Source: Cephalotus follicularis
Lineage: Eukaryota > Streptophyta > Magnoliopsida > Oxalidales > Cephalotaceae
DNA length: 64,000 nucleotides
Assembly: GCA_001972305.1 (NCBI GenBank)
Contig: BDDD01000114.1
Coordinates: 391,271-455,270 of the forward strand
Direction: 5' to 3'
The notes below the pieces were generated by a model. The model was not told where the DNA came from and ran no database searches. It saw nothing but the letters and a program-made list of their open reading frames with translations. Positions within the stretch are counted from its first letter, which is position 1, and every line of letters begins with the position of its first letter. Of this stretch, positions 24,207-36,409 are shown in pieces. The position numbers and the translations under genes were made by a program.

Positions 24207-24680
24207 GTGAGGAACTTCTTGAACATGCTAGGTTTTGGAGAGCAGGCTACTAGATGTTTGATAGTAGTATCACCGAAGTATAGAGAAGAATGCTTGTTGG
24301 TAGATTCGCCAACCAGAAAATTGGTAAAGGCGTATGACAAGGTGATCATATTTACAGAGGCTGACAAGCAAGTGAGAAGAAATAATCACAATCGTCCCTT
24401 ATATGTCGACGCAATTGTGAATGGGACTTCATTTAGAAGAGCATTGATAGACAATGGTTCTTCTCTCCATCTCATGCCTCGGTCAACACTGAAAGCAGCA
24501 AAGATTCCAAAATCCAATATGATCAGGAAGAGTATTGATATTAATGGTTTTGCAATCCAATCTGTTTTAACGATTGGATACGTGATGGTTGATCTAAACA
24601 TTGGTGGAATTAAATCTCCAACACGTTTTCATATCATTGATGTTGATACTTCCTACCATTTACTTATTGGAAGGCCATAG
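24207..24680 (+). pseudogene. element D aspartic protease
   Basis: The frame contains PLYVDAIVNGTSFRRALIDN followed by GSSLHLMP, the D-(T/N)-G-S-S active-site loop of gypsy retropepsins, then DLNIGGIKSPTRFHIIDVDT and YHLLIGRP, the usual closing strand. The order after gag agrees with a Ty3/gypsy element of the Tat/Athila branch. Fossil. Confidence 0.82.
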
Positions 24681-25516
24681 GTACATGAACATGAAGCTAT
24701 ATCTTCCACGTTGTATCAATGCATAAAGGTGCACTGAAAAGGCAGGGATTACAACATTCCAGCTTCAAAGTATCCATTTGCTTATGAAGACTCCATCCCC
24801 CATAACTTTTTCCTTAATTCAATGTATAAGCCATTCCATGCCAAACGGACAAACTCCTATTAAGATTACATGCCACCGGTTTCTTGACTTTTTAAAACTT
24901 GCAATTTAAGCCTTGGTCGATTCTCTTGGCACTTGTGCCAAATGAGATAATCAGCCATGGACACTTTAGGCTCACTCCTGTGGAATTGGGTAGGAACTGT
25001 AGTTCCATTTACTACCATGTATGAACGAAAGTAGGTGGTAAATTAATATACCATGTGAAAGTTGTAGATGTGAGGGAATTAGCAAACAAGCTAAGTTTAA
25101 GGTAGTCATTGGTGGAGGACTCTCCACATTGCATGGAACTATCCACATGTTTGACTATTGAATAGTAATAATCTCCCAAGAATAAAGTGAATTCAGGGAA
25201 CTTATATCCCTTGGGGAACTCATGGGTACGATCAATCCAATATGGATTCGGTTTTGATATATAGGGTTGTCCATCCTCCTAAGGCTAGGCCTATAATATT
25301 CTTGTTTTATGTCAATGATTTGGTTCCTATCAATCAGCACGCTATTCTCTGCCGGCTAATTCTACCTCTCGTGCCCTTGTGGTTGATTTCTCAACAAAGA
25401 AGCTTGATGTCGATCGTTTTGGTCTAGTTGTTACCTTGTCCAGGGTTGACACGGTCGTCATTTATATAAGTAAGGTTTAGGCCAATCCTCAGAGGTTGAT
25501 TATTGGCCTATTCATT
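24681..25516. other. decayed retrotransposon-derived sequence
   Basis: The first part continues the pol-like sequence of element D. From about 25150 its affinity changes and no domain can be assigned with confidence. No host gene is seen. Confidence 0.4.
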
Positions 25517-25906
25517 TTACTCGAGTATTCGATGGTTCCTGGAAACTTGGTTGGCTAACTCCTCAACTTGACTCCTTGTTTCCTCAACCACTTGCTTATG
25601 GCTATCTTCTATTATCGTTCCCACATTGTTGTTGAGGTTTAGAGTCATAGGTTGAACCATGTTGGCCTGATCAGTTGTCACATGCTGAATCATATTAATT
25701 TGGCTAGCGGTCAGTTGTTGGACCATCTCAGCCAATTGATGAATAGTTACATCTAGTAACTCTAGCCGATACTCAGCCTGGACATTATTATCGAATAAAG
25801 GAAGCCTCTTGGGAGTACTTGACTCTGTATCCTCATTGATGACTAATGCAGGTCGATTCCTCAGCCTAACCATGAAGAGACACATGCTCATAGTAGAAGT
25901 GTTCAT
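25517..25906 (-). pseudogene. gag N-terminal-like fragment, unassigned gypsy element
   Basis: A 129-residue frame rich in Q, N and V with a predicted helical stretch (TIHQLAEMVQQLTASQINMI). Its place, backing on the LTR of element E, suggests a gag N-terminal piece of a minus-strand gypsy element. I do not recognise a defined domain. Confidence 0.35.
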
Positions 25907-25919
25907 GAGTCATCCTTGT

Positions 25920-26372
25920 CACGGATATGGAACGTCTAGATTGGCTACTTGGACCTCGAGCACCGAGGAAGGGATACCTATCTTACACTTTGATATTGAA
26001 TGAGGACCAATGCCAACGTCTTCCTATAAACACTGAAATTCTCTTGGGGAGAAAAGAAGTAGTCGTCCAAACCGTAATTACTATTGAGGCCTCCACCAGA
26101 TTCTTCTCTCTCTACGGTTGCGATACCTTTATCGCTATAAAAATCGCAAACCTTGGATTTACCTCGGAACTAGTTTATTTTAGACAAAATACTCTTATGA
26201 CTTATGCTGACTTGACTGTCAAAGAGTAGCCCCGGGGACAAGATCCCCTTGATACCTCCTCGCTTGTTGTTTTCTATCTCAGATCCTGGATTCATCCTCC
26301 TTGTAACTCGGTGGACAAATAATCTAGGAGAAGACATATAATTTATTGTTGAACCATAACTAGACATCAACA
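25920..26372 (+). mobile_element. 5' LTR of Tat/Retand-like gypsy element E (left border approximate)
   Basis: The LTR end ...GACATCAACA at 26372 is followed by TTGATGTCATTTGTGGGAA (26374-26392), a decayed form of the Tat primer-binding site TGGCGCCGTCTGTGGGAA. CGCTATAAAAATCGC (near 26134) is a plausible TATA box. The segment CAAAGAGTAGCCCCGGGGA through ATTTATTGTTGAACC matches, reversed, 35870-36005, the LTR of element F. Confidence 0.65.
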
Positions 26373-26616
26373 ATTGATGTCATTTGTGGGAAACAAGACA
26401 AAAAGCCTAATTTCTACTAGTCATATCTTACGACCTTTTATATGGTGAGACATCCCCGTGGGTTCCAAGAAAGACATCTCAACAGTTGGGGATTCTCAGT
26501 GTTTTGAAACAAGTAATAACCTGGAGATCGAACCCCGGGTGGAAGAACCTAGTAGCCAAATATAGCATAACAATATATTAGATCCTGATCACCAGAATAA
26601 CACACCGGCATAAGGT

Positions 26617-27744
26617 ATGGACACGGCAAACCCAAGGAATTTTGTACCCGAACAATTCGTTACGAAAGTGGATGTTGATAAGATCACCCAGCTGTTACAA
26701 CTCATTACCAGCGCGCTGGGATTAATAACCCTGAGACCTCAAGCTGAATCTCCATCCCATAACCCCCATCGGAGCAAACTGCCTCTTGTACTCGACCAAG
26801 AGACGTGATAACCATAGATTGAAACCCACTGGATAAGGTAGTCAGAAGGTATGAGCTGAGTCAAAATGGGAGACCAGTTAGAACAGGTGCAGTGTCCAGA
26901 GACTTAGGATAGGAGGAAGGAAGTTCTTCCCTAAGTAAGAGGCTTGGACAAAGGAGAGATTTGGCAGGAGCCCCGAATGAAAACAAATGCTACCTCTTAT
27001 ATTAGAGACATCAAGGCTCTGAAGGTGAGAAAAAATTCTCACAAAAGATTGGGATTGGTCGGAGTAATGGAAAAGCATAACCAACACATCAAGGAATTGC
27101 TTCACTACAATGCACACCCATTTACTAAAGAAGTCATGGAGGAGCCCACGCCAAGGGGATTTACGTTGCCCAATTCGAAAGATATGATGGTAGGGCTGAT
27201 CTGGGAGATCACCTGGTTAGCGTCGAGGATCTCATGATAGTCCATAGTGTGGAAAATGTAATAAAATGTTGATTATTCCATGTCTTACTCAAGGGAATAG
27301 TGAGATCGTGGTTTGGGACGCTCCCACAAAATTCCATCTCTTCTTTCAAATAATTGAACGGGGAGTTCGTTACATAATTCATCTACAATAGGGCGCAAAG
27401 GAAGACTACCATTAATTTGTTGAGTTTGAGGTAGAGGAATGAAGAGTCTTTGAGAGATTATGTCAAAAGGTTTCAGGTAGAAGCAACAGAGTTCCGAGAT
27501 CTCGACCAAGGGGGCACAGCAGCAGCCATCATAAATGGATTAAAGCCAGGGAGGTTTCACTCCTCAATGATAAAAAATGAAGCGAAGAACCTGTCCAATT
27601 TCCTGTCAAGAGCTGAAACGTATATAAACTTGGAAGAGGCACTCTTGGCCCGAAGAGAAGATGACCAAGCAAAGCTAAGAGGTCAGAAGAGAGAAAAAAG
27701 AAGTTTTGAAGAACCCTTGATCCAGTCCCTAATGGGTGAAAACT
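26617..27744 (+). pseudogene. element E gag, left part
   Basis: Contains HPFTKEVMEEPTPRGFTLPN, the entry to the capsid of Retand/Tat gag (usual: PFS..I......P..FK.P....YDG..DP..H...F). Later SLRDYVKRFQVEATEFRDLD, AAIINGLKPGRFHSSM and LSNFLSRAETYINLEEALLA follow, the usual gag end. Fossil, several breaks. Interrupted on the right by the solo LTR at 27745. Confidence 0.85.
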
Positions 27745-30257
27745 TGTTGGAATTGGGTGTACCTACAAGCCACGAGAGGCCACATGTACACTATGATTCA
27801 ATGTTCTTAATTCCAATTATGTTCTATGTGCAAATTTATTTATATTGACAAGAATATATGGCTCATCCCAACCAACCAAAAGGAACAAAATAATTATTCT
27901 TAATTAACTGTATGCCATATATTGCCCTGTCACATCAAAGGGTTGGATCTCTTTCCAGGGAGGCCATGAGAATGAGATCCTTATTCCCTGTGACTAAACT
28001 TTTTCCAAGTTATAGGTTCACAATCTTTGGGCCATTGTAGAACCGTGATAAAGACTTGCCACATTACGCTTGCTCCGAAGGAGGGAGGATGGATCATCTC
28101 ATGGACCATTCGGTATTATCCTAAAGCTAATGTAGGGTGTGTGCGTGGTTGTATGATGCTGAACAGACCTACCAATAGGATCCCTATTTGGATAGTCTAT
28201 ACCCATGTCAATAGGGGTTCATATGGTCTCGGTAGTGTATAGTCTATGGTGACTAGTAGGTCCACGCCTACAATGTTCCTTTGACCTGAGCGGCTAGCAT
28301 GCATTGTGTGGGGACTGCTTGACTTTGATTTTCACCTTCCCCAGCACTAGCCACGTGCTGGCAAAAGGGTTGTCTTTGGGTCTTGTGGAAGCTGCATTGA
28401 GATGTATGAGTGAGCGCCAAACAAGGAATCGTCACACCCGGGCAGAGGGTGACAAGCTCTATTTGTCTATGTATGTTGCAGACTTAAAATCCTGATCAGG
28501 TTATAGACGGGCCGGAGATGGGGTAGTTTCCATGGGAGGTCTGTCATAGTCTTAGTGCGAACATAGATATTTAGAATCACGGCTAAATCTAGGGGTGACA
28601 TTCATCCAAACCCTAGACCGTTGATCGGAGCTAAGTATGACGAGGGAAACACTACACATATCCCGATGACTGGATAAAGCGACTGACTATTCGCTCCCTG
28701 ATTGATACACGTGGTATTACACGGATCCGGGGGGTGACTGGAAATCACACCGGGGCTATTCTAGTAGTCGGTGACTATTAAAGTAGTCGTACCAGATGAC
28801 GGGAAGCTCTGGAAATTTATCATCATACTGGAGAACGACAGGCTTTCGGGTCCTGCCCGATTATTAGAAAAGTGGGGCATGCTGCACACATGCTCGCTTG
28901 GTGGTAAATCTAGTTTTTTTTAACTAGTATATATTAATTAGACATTTGTGGTTTGCTCCTCTCTCCACAATTTGCCTTGTTGATATATTAAGAGATTTAA
29001 TGTCGGAGCATGATTTAATTTTATTAAATCAAATTAATTGAAGAGAGAGTCTTTAATTAATTGAGAGAGAAACAAATTAAATTGAAAGAGATTTAAATGA
29101 TATAAGGAGAAAACGGAGAAAAGCAAATTTAACTTAAGAATTGTTTTTTTTCTTTTGTGAAGACAGGCCACACAAAAACGCACAGATGCGTTATTACACG
29201 AAGGAGAGAGAGACGCTTCGTGCATCACCGCGTAGGGGCGCGTTCTGACCGAAGAAGACGACGGCGCTTCGCGCCGGTGGCCGGGAAAAGGCGGGCGTCC
29301 TTCCCTGGTATGTCTCATCCCTTCTCTCTCCCTGTTTCTACCTTCTTCTCCTCTGTTTCTCTCTTACGGGTAGTGACGCGTTTTTGCCGTCACGCCAGCC
29401 CCGACGTCTCTTCCACTGCCGATGATCACTGTGGGTCGAGCCAAATCGATGGCTCTAATCATTTTGATCCTTGTCTTGCGTTTCCTGGTCATTTTCTGGA
29501 CGGTTTTCGTGCGTTGAGTCAACCCTGTGGACTCAGTGCGCCTTGCACCGTGACTTGGCGTTCTGGCCCGAGTCACGGTGAGTCTAGGGTGTAGGTGTAT
29601 TGGGCTGAAAGAGTTGAGGTGTTTGGTGGCTTGGCGGCCGCTGATGGTGAATGGCGAGTCAACTCCGTGACTCACCGCCGGCCGTTCTTAGCGTTTCAGG
29701 CCGAGTCTCACCGAGTCTCGGCCACCAGTGTGGAGATCAGGTGTTAGGCGTCCACATATGTCGAGGCCGATCAATGGCGAGTTGACCGAGACTCACTGAG
29801 TCCGAACTCAGTGAGTCGCCGCCACTGTTCGCCGTGTTCCGATGTGATTCCCGGCGAGTCTCTGCCATCAATGGGTATAGCAGATTTTTTGGAGTCCGAT
29901 GGTATCAAGATCGGACCTAACGTGGACTGTCCGAAATCTGGCGATGATACCGATGACCGGCTGTTGCTACTGCAAAGTGGTGGAACGGCAAAGTGGTGGA
30001 GCCTCCAACGTTGGTATGGTCGCTTCCCATTTGTTTTATGTTTTCTGATGTGCTTACGTTTTATGTTTTTGCGTACATGCTTGATTTCGTAATTTTTCGA
30101 TTGAACATTAAATAGAGATCCTCGGCTATTTTATTTGGTACTAAGATCTCAGTGTGAATCTTGACTTCCTATCTAGGTGTTTTTTGAAAAAATTAAAATT
30201 ATACACACAAGCGTCCTAGGACCAAATCCACTGGAAACCCTTGCCAGGTTTCCAACA
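27745..30257 (+). mobile_element. solo LTR of the copia element A family, 2.5 kb
   Basis: Begins TGTTGGAATTGGG and ends GGTTTCCAACA, with flanks AAACT (27740-27744) and AAACC (30258-30262), a near-perfect five-base duplication inside the gag of element E. Most of its length matches the LTR of copia element A in reverse orientation. No internal sequence is attached, so it is a solo LTR. The 145-residue frame at 29157-29594 is GC-rich LTR sequence, not a gene. Confidence 0.88.
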
Positions 30258-31050
30258 AAACCAAGGAGGAGATAAAAGACCCTAGCAAGGCACGAAATCC
30301 TAATTGAAATAAAGTATTATCAAACTATCAAGTGGCCAGAGAAAATGAAAACGAATAACAATAAGAGGAATTGCGGTCGGTGGTGATAATTCCACCATGA
30401 TCACGGGCATCACATGAGTGAATGTTGGAAACTTAAGGATGAGATAGAGAAACTGATCAGAAGGGACACCTTGGCCGTCATGTAGACCACAAGGACCTCA
30501 GATCCAGGCTCGATCAGAGGTAGGGCAACAATGGGAGAGAATGGCCCTAGTGGGAAGTTGAGCAAAAAGGTAATCAAGACCGAGAAGTGATACCCACAAT
30601 CCATGTTATTTTTGAGTGTATGGAATCGAGAGGAACAAGTAGCTCTTCAAGGAAGAAGTATGCGAGGGACGTGCAAGTATTAGAAAAACCTACAAAGAGA
30701 TCCAATTCTGAGATGGTCCTCTCCTTCTCAAATGAGGACTTGTTTAGTATTAGATCCCCCCATGACGATCCGTTTGTGTCAATATTACAATTTGAGGAGT
30801 ACATTAATTGATAATGGAAGTTTAACCAATGTATATCCTGCAAGGCTTTCAAGAAGATGAATATAACACGGGAAGAGTTAAGAACCATTAAGTCTCCCTT
30901 GGTTGGTTTTACAGGGGATGTGTTGGACCCCGAGGGGGGATCGGCTTGCTAATGACAATGGGGAAAGCCCCTAACTAAACTACCATCCTGGTGGTCAAAA
31001 TGCTGGAGACTTATCATGTAATTCTAAGGAGGCATGCTCATGCATCCTTG
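30258..31050 (+). pseudogene. element E gag zinc-finger region and protease start
   Basis: After the solo LTR, gag resumes with the Retand-type finger (HHDHG and ECWKLKDEIEKLIRRDTL near 30390-30475). Then IPTIHVIF and KKYARDVQVLE follow, the linker before the protease, and PHDDPFVSILQFEEYI (30750-30811) with EAFKKM.ITREELRTIKSPL further on, the retropepsin part of Retand/Tat pol. Fossil. Confidence 0.75.
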
Positions 31051-32784
31051 TGTTGGTTTCATTAAAAAGTGGCTAGATTAACACTTAATCTATCCCCAAC
31101 TAGCAAACCCTAAAACAAAATGGATTTATTAGGAACAAAACCTAATGGCAAGATCACTTTGATCAACACTTTGATATACCAAAAACAAAAAGAAAAAGAA
31201 AAGACAAAGAAGATGAAAGTAACACTTTGAGTTCTTTAACTCCTTCTAATCTTTTCAATAAACTATCAACTTCAATGCACTTTATTGAGTGGCAAAGCTA
31301 TGCCACCTCCAAGAGGATCTACACCAAGAGAGAAGCAAGAGTGTGTGTAGGGAGAGAGCTCAAAATTTTCTGCCAAAGAAGAGAAAGAACTGAGGGGAGA
31401 TACAAGTCTCTTATTCCTTAGTCTCTTAATTTCTTATGTTAAAAAATAAACTCTTAACCATTCACCCTTTCAATACTAGTATATATATTAAGTCATAAAG
31501 TGAGTTACTAGCTTTGATTAGATCAAGTCAAAGGTAGATAACTTAAGTGAATGTCACATGTAATTAATCATATTAATCACATAACCTTATCTCATAAGCT
31601 TATTCAATTAAACTAATCGCATTAGTGTAATTAATTAATTCTTTAATTAATTATCTCTCTCCAATTCTCCTGCATTCTCATACTTGTATTGTGTGTGACT
31701 CTATGAGTTCATAATTACGCTGGACATAGGATTAATCATAACACTTATGATTGTCCAATTAGTCATTCCTAATCGCATTAGAAACTTATAATCGAAATAA
31801 AAGAATTATGATTTTAATTATTTGTCACACGTGATTAACAATCAATTAATCTTGGTTATCCTAATGATCAACATCGACATCTAGTAATGCATATTAACCC
31901 CCAGTTAACATGAATATAACCTTGAATTACAGTTACGTGTACGTATAGTTCTTCTACAGGCAATACTCGAATTAAACCTAGGGTAAGGAACATGTCAGGC
32001 CCTGATAGTTTATTTATTAAAATGATATCGCATGTAATTAGCTATCACGATCAAATTAGAAATTTCTAATTTTCTGATCTCTGATATTGGAATCAACATT
32101 CCAGTACTTTTTCATCCTGGCCAAGAAATCTTATAGCTAATAACCCTAAGCATAAATTCCCTATTTTGGAAGTGGTAGATTCCATCTTGCTCACTCACAT
32201 ATCTCCATGCATAATCTACCATACCCCACTAATACCTGTATACTCCTCATGCTTAGAAGACGTACTTAAGTATCATCAAAGTATGATATCTTATACATAA
32301 GACATCTAGTGGTGGCTCAAGTATAAGGACCGCACACACCACTGTAATACTCGAAGCCTGTCTGACATGTAAGTAAAACTCCATACAGGTCTTCCTACAG
32401 CGAGCCACTTAAGTGAACTCATAAAATAATGAGCACCCACGTATATGCCATATAGTCACTACATGATGACTTGTGAGAACAGTCAACCTCTTCAACGAGC
32501 TGGCATACAACATACTAGTCTATCCGAATAACATATGTCCAAGTATATTATCCTACGACTAGGAAGGTTCTAGAATAAAGCCGACCGATGTGCTAAATCT
32601 ACAGCACGATCTCATCGTGGCCTTAGTCATCAAACTTTATTTCATGGACATTCATTAATTATAATATATATATATGAACAATTACCATTGATTATAATGA
32701 AGAACATCATTTATTGAACTATTATGTTTATTATAAACTATTATTATTACAAGATAACCTGACTTGCAAGACTTATCCCTAACA
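31051..32784. mobile_element. solo LTR, 1.73 kb, unassigned family
   Basis: TGTTGGTTTCATT...CTTATCCCTAACA, with the exact five-base duplication CCTTG at 31046-31050 and 32785-32789, inside the pol region of element E. Its inverted ends TGTTRG/CYAACA are typical for copia LTRs. The right end shares CTTGCAAGACTTATC with the LTR-like block at 16847-17693. Which strand is sense is not settled; the minus strand is slightly favoured because it then starts TGTTAGGGATAAG. No coding region. Confidence 0.88.
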
Positions 32785-34100
32785 CCTTGAAGATGGTGGT
32801 TTTAATCCCACACTTGAAAATAAGGTTCCAAGCCCTTTGTGGAGTTGGAGAAATGAGAGGGGATCATGCAGTGGTAAGGAAGTGTTACATGACCTCACTA
32901 AAGCTTAAGAAGGTTATGCCAATTGAACTGCTTGAAGTTAAGGAAGATCTGAAAGGAAGAGGAAGGCCGGTAGAAGAATTGGAATATGTGTGCATTAGTG
33001 AAGGGGAAGAGAACATAATGAAGATTGGCACAAATTTGGAAAATGGTATCCAGGAACAGTTGATAGGTTCTGAGTCAAAACCAAGGCATTTTTGCTTCGT
33101 TAGCAAATGACATCCTTGGTATAGACCCTAAAACAATGGCACACAAACAAGGTGTCTCCCTCAATTGCCAGCCTATTTAAAAAAATAAAAGAAAAGGTCT
33201 TTCACGAAGGAAAGATAGGAGGCAATCGAGCAGGAAGTACATAAGCTATTGGAAACTGATCTAATCAGAGAGGTGGATTATACCGACTAGCTCGCTAATG
33301 TGGTCTTGGTCAAGAAGGCGAATGTAAAGTGGAGAATGTGCATCAACTTCATTGACTTGAACAACGCCTGTCTGAAGGACAACTATCCTCTACCTCAAAT
33401 TGACCAATTAGTGGACTCGACCTCGGGAAATCAATTAATGAGTTTCATGGATGCTTTTTCTGGGTATAATCAAATCCCGATGTACGAGCCCGACCAAGAA
33501 AAGACATCATTCACTACTCATCAGGGGACCTATTGCTATAGGGAATACCTTTCTGGTTAAGGAATACTGGACCAACGTTCCAAAGGTTAGTGAATAAAAT
33601 CTTTGTTACATAGATAGGAAGAAATATGGAGGTTTGCGTGGACGATATGCTGGTGAAGAATCTGAAAGCGAGGAACCACCTCGCAGACTTGAAAGAGTGT
33701 TTTAGAGTATTAGGGAGCACAAATTAAAGCTCAACCCAACGAAATGTGCATTTGGAGTAACATTGGGGAAATTCCTTGGTTTCATGGTCACCCAGAAGGG
33801 GATTGAGGTCAATCCTGAGAAGATAAATACGGTAATAGAAATGAAGTCTCCCACAAATGTCAAAGAAGTCCAAAGGCTAAATGGTGGGCTTGCAATACTC
33901 AGTCGCTTTATATCCAAGTCAGTCGACCGATGCCTCACCTTTTTCAAAAAGCTTAAAACACAAAAGGAATTTGAGTGGACCTCAGACTATCAACAGATGT
34001 TTGATGAATTGAAGAACTACCTTACGTGCCCTCATCTAATCACAAAGCCTAAGCCCGAGGAAGTCTTGCTCTTGTACTTATCGACCTTGGACACCTGAGT
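32785..34100 (+). pseudogene. element E protease end and reverse transcriptase
   Basis: The first part (32787-33110) is the protease-RT linker. RT is clear from 33300: KWRMCINFIDLNNACLKDNY, YPLPQIDQLVDSTSG and FMDAFSGYNQIPM, which are RT blocks of gypsy type, then VCVDDMLVKN (the Y/V-x-D-D catalytic block), and NPTKCAFGV, LGFMVTQKGIEVNPEKI, QRLNG, which are the thumb motifs. Retand/Tat-like. Fossil with a handful of breaks. RNase H and integrase are not seen on this side. Confidence 0.88.
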
Positions 34101-34347
34101 TCCAGATTGAGAACGAAAGCAGCATGTAACTTTCCGGTCTAAAGTCCCATTTGCATAGTTGGGTCCCTTAGAACTTTTGTAACCCAAGAAATGGGACTTC
34201 TTTCATTTTTTGTGAATTTCCATATCGTTGTAATTACCTTGAGAAATGTAATGCCACTAATTTTGTTATAAAACGGGATCCTTGCATCTTTATTCTTTAA
34301 TTCTAAGTAGATAAGTTATTCTCTGCCTTAACTTTTTGAAATGTCAG
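34101..34347. other. untranslated retrotransposon-like sequence
   Basis: AT-rich bases after the RT of element E. No domain, gene or inverted-repeat end is recognised. Confidence 0.4.
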
Positions 34348-34768
34348 GTCTTTCTAAATGTCATGTGGTCGTAATCTCCAATAATACATCGCCTCCCTCA
34401 AGGAGTAGGAGGTGTTCCTGAGCGAGACCACATGTAGCTTTACCCTTCGATGCAAAGAGGCTAAGAACAATCTCCTCCATACTCACAAGGAGCTCGAGAG
34501 GAAGTCGGTTGAGCTGGCCTCCACCGAAAAGCAGTTGTGGCATGTTTAGGGTTTGCTAGAGATGGTTCGAAAGCAGCGGTTGGATGCTCGAGAGAGACTG
34601 ACGTCGGTTGACAGTCTTATGCGCCTTCTTGATGTCGAAGGTTTGAAAGAGATTATTGTTGCACTCGTTCTTGGAGATGCCATGGATGAGCTTTTTGCTA
34701 GCCTCAAGGGTAGCCTTGGTTGGATTCAAACTGATGTCCTCGAGGCTAATGAGAAGTTAAACCATTAG
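34348..34768 (+). pseudogene. coiled-coil end of a plant TE protein
   Basis: Charged, heptad-like sequence (KEAKNNLLHTHKELERKSVE, then RKQRLDARERLTSVDSLMRL) closing with VLEANEKLNH. Such coiled coils follow the putative gypsy-type transposon domain in many plant Tat-like elements; a protein of that domain is present at 55249. I cannot assign it to a host gene. Confidence 0.4.
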
Positions 34769-34899
34769 TTTCTTTTTTTAGTGTTCCTTTCATGTTTGTT
34801 GTGTAGCAGACATTCTATACCCGTTAATAATAATGAAATGAAGCACTTTGGGTGAAGGGGCAAACCATGGCACTAATGAGAAGTTAAACCTTTGAGTGT

Positions 34900-35857
34900 T
34901 AGGGAAGAATGGCAAACAAAGACTTGGCCATCCCCATGAGCGATGCTGGGAATAATCTGTATTTGATGGTATCCTCTACATTTTGAACTATCATTAAGTC
35001 TTCGAAGCTAACCAAATGATCTCCTGGATCTGAGTTACCATTATAGCGCTCGAATTACGGGAGTTTGAACCCTTTTGGCATCGGCTCATCCATGACCTCC
35101 GCTGTAAATGGGTGAGCATTGTAATCAAGAAGCTCTTCGATGTGTTGATTATAATGTTAATTCAAGCCTGCTTCCCCAATTCGAGCAATGAGACTTTTTC
35201 TAAGCCTTATCTCTGGTTGTCCTCTGACCCGTGAGGCTCCAAGGTTGCCTGTCCTCGATATCTAGCATATGCTCCTGGGGCGTCTTAGCCTTAGGCTAGG
35301 CGAGGAACTTCCCTCCTCGGAGTCAGGGTTCAGAGAGGGTCTAGGTCCCCGTGGTGACTTTTCCCTCATCCCCGATCCTGCTATCTAGACCGTTTGTCTT
35401 TCCTCCTATTGTCCCCAAGCTACCGACCTTGGTGCTCGGTATGTGTCAAAATCATTAGGCCCCTTGTTATGCTCTCGATGGTCAACTTCGAGTGGTAAGT
35501 TATGAGAAGGGGTTGTTCCAACCCCCATCATCAAGCAAAGCACTCTATCACTTGGGCTAGCCTTTTGAGGTCAGCCCTCGTAGCAAGCTGTTCTTCGACA
35601 GTGATCCTCGGATTATAATTTTACTGGTCATGATTCTGATGGTGTAAGGTTTCATTGGGGATTGCCCTGCCACTGGAGCGATGCGCTGATGTAAGATCTG
35701 GCTCTCGGGGTTCCGTTCCTGGTTCTCTGGTGGTAGGAGCAACCGTGGACAGAAGCAACTCTCCGAGAGCCCCTGTGTTGTTCGAACATCAGGGAAAAAG
35801 TATGACGAATTGAGCTAAGACTTGGCTTTTCGTTTGGTTCCCATAGAAGGCGCCTAT
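34900..35857 (-). mobile_element. Tat/Retand-like element F: gag N-terminus and primer-binding site
   Basis: On the minus strand the bases beside the LTR read AGGCGCCTTCTATGGGAACC (35838-35857), the Tat-lineage primer-binding site. Gag follows leftwards with HIEELLDYNAHPF and EPMPKGFKLP near 35090-35160, closely parallel to element E gag. E and F belong to the same family and stand head to head. Fossil fragment. Confidence 0.75.
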
Positions 35858-35858
35858 T

Positions 35859-36400
35859 GTTGTATTATGGATATGGTCAACAATAAATTTCTTTCTTCTT
35901 GATGGGCCGAGCTTTCGAAGTTGGCTCCAAAGTCTGACTTGAATCCTGGAGAAAACAGGAAAACAGGTCAGAGTGTAGCCCGGGTCTATCCCCAGGGCTA
36001 CTCTCTGATGGTTAAGTCAGTGTTGACCATCTTAAGAGAATATTTTTGCCTAGGGATTGGTTAAGGGAATGATTCAGGTTGAAAGGACATACAATGAGAT
36101 CAACAGAATATTTGAGTCTCAAAAGGCTGACTTCAAAAAGGGATAGGGGGTCCTTTTTACACTGTCACTATAGCTATCGTGAAATTATCGACATACCCCC
36201 ACCCGATTCTCAGTGGGCAGGGGGGGGTTAGGGGACTGTAATTTTCTTTGTGGTGGTCCTGCTTACCTTATCGATTGGTGAGACGCGAACCTTGCCAGTT
36301 GGAGCCATGTATGTCCCGGTGGCGTTTCCTTCTCCTGAATCCTTCCTAGGACTGCGGATTCGGTCTTTTGGATCTAACCACCATCAATACTATGAATAAT
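35859..36400 (-). mobile_element. 5' LTR of element F (right border approximate)
   Basis: Starts TGTTGTATTATGG directly after the primer-binding site. Its first ~150 bases match the LTR of element E in reverse complement (TAGCCC.GGG.A, TTTCTCCAGGATTCA, AAATTTATTGTTGA). The far end was not found. Confidence 0.6.
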
Positions 36401-36409
36401 AAATAATAA

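Noticed and set aside
29157-29675. 103- and 145-residue frames in GC-rich DNA
   Set aside because: They lie inside the copia solo LTR, and the matching region of the other LTR copy (5700-6200) reads differently. No domain.
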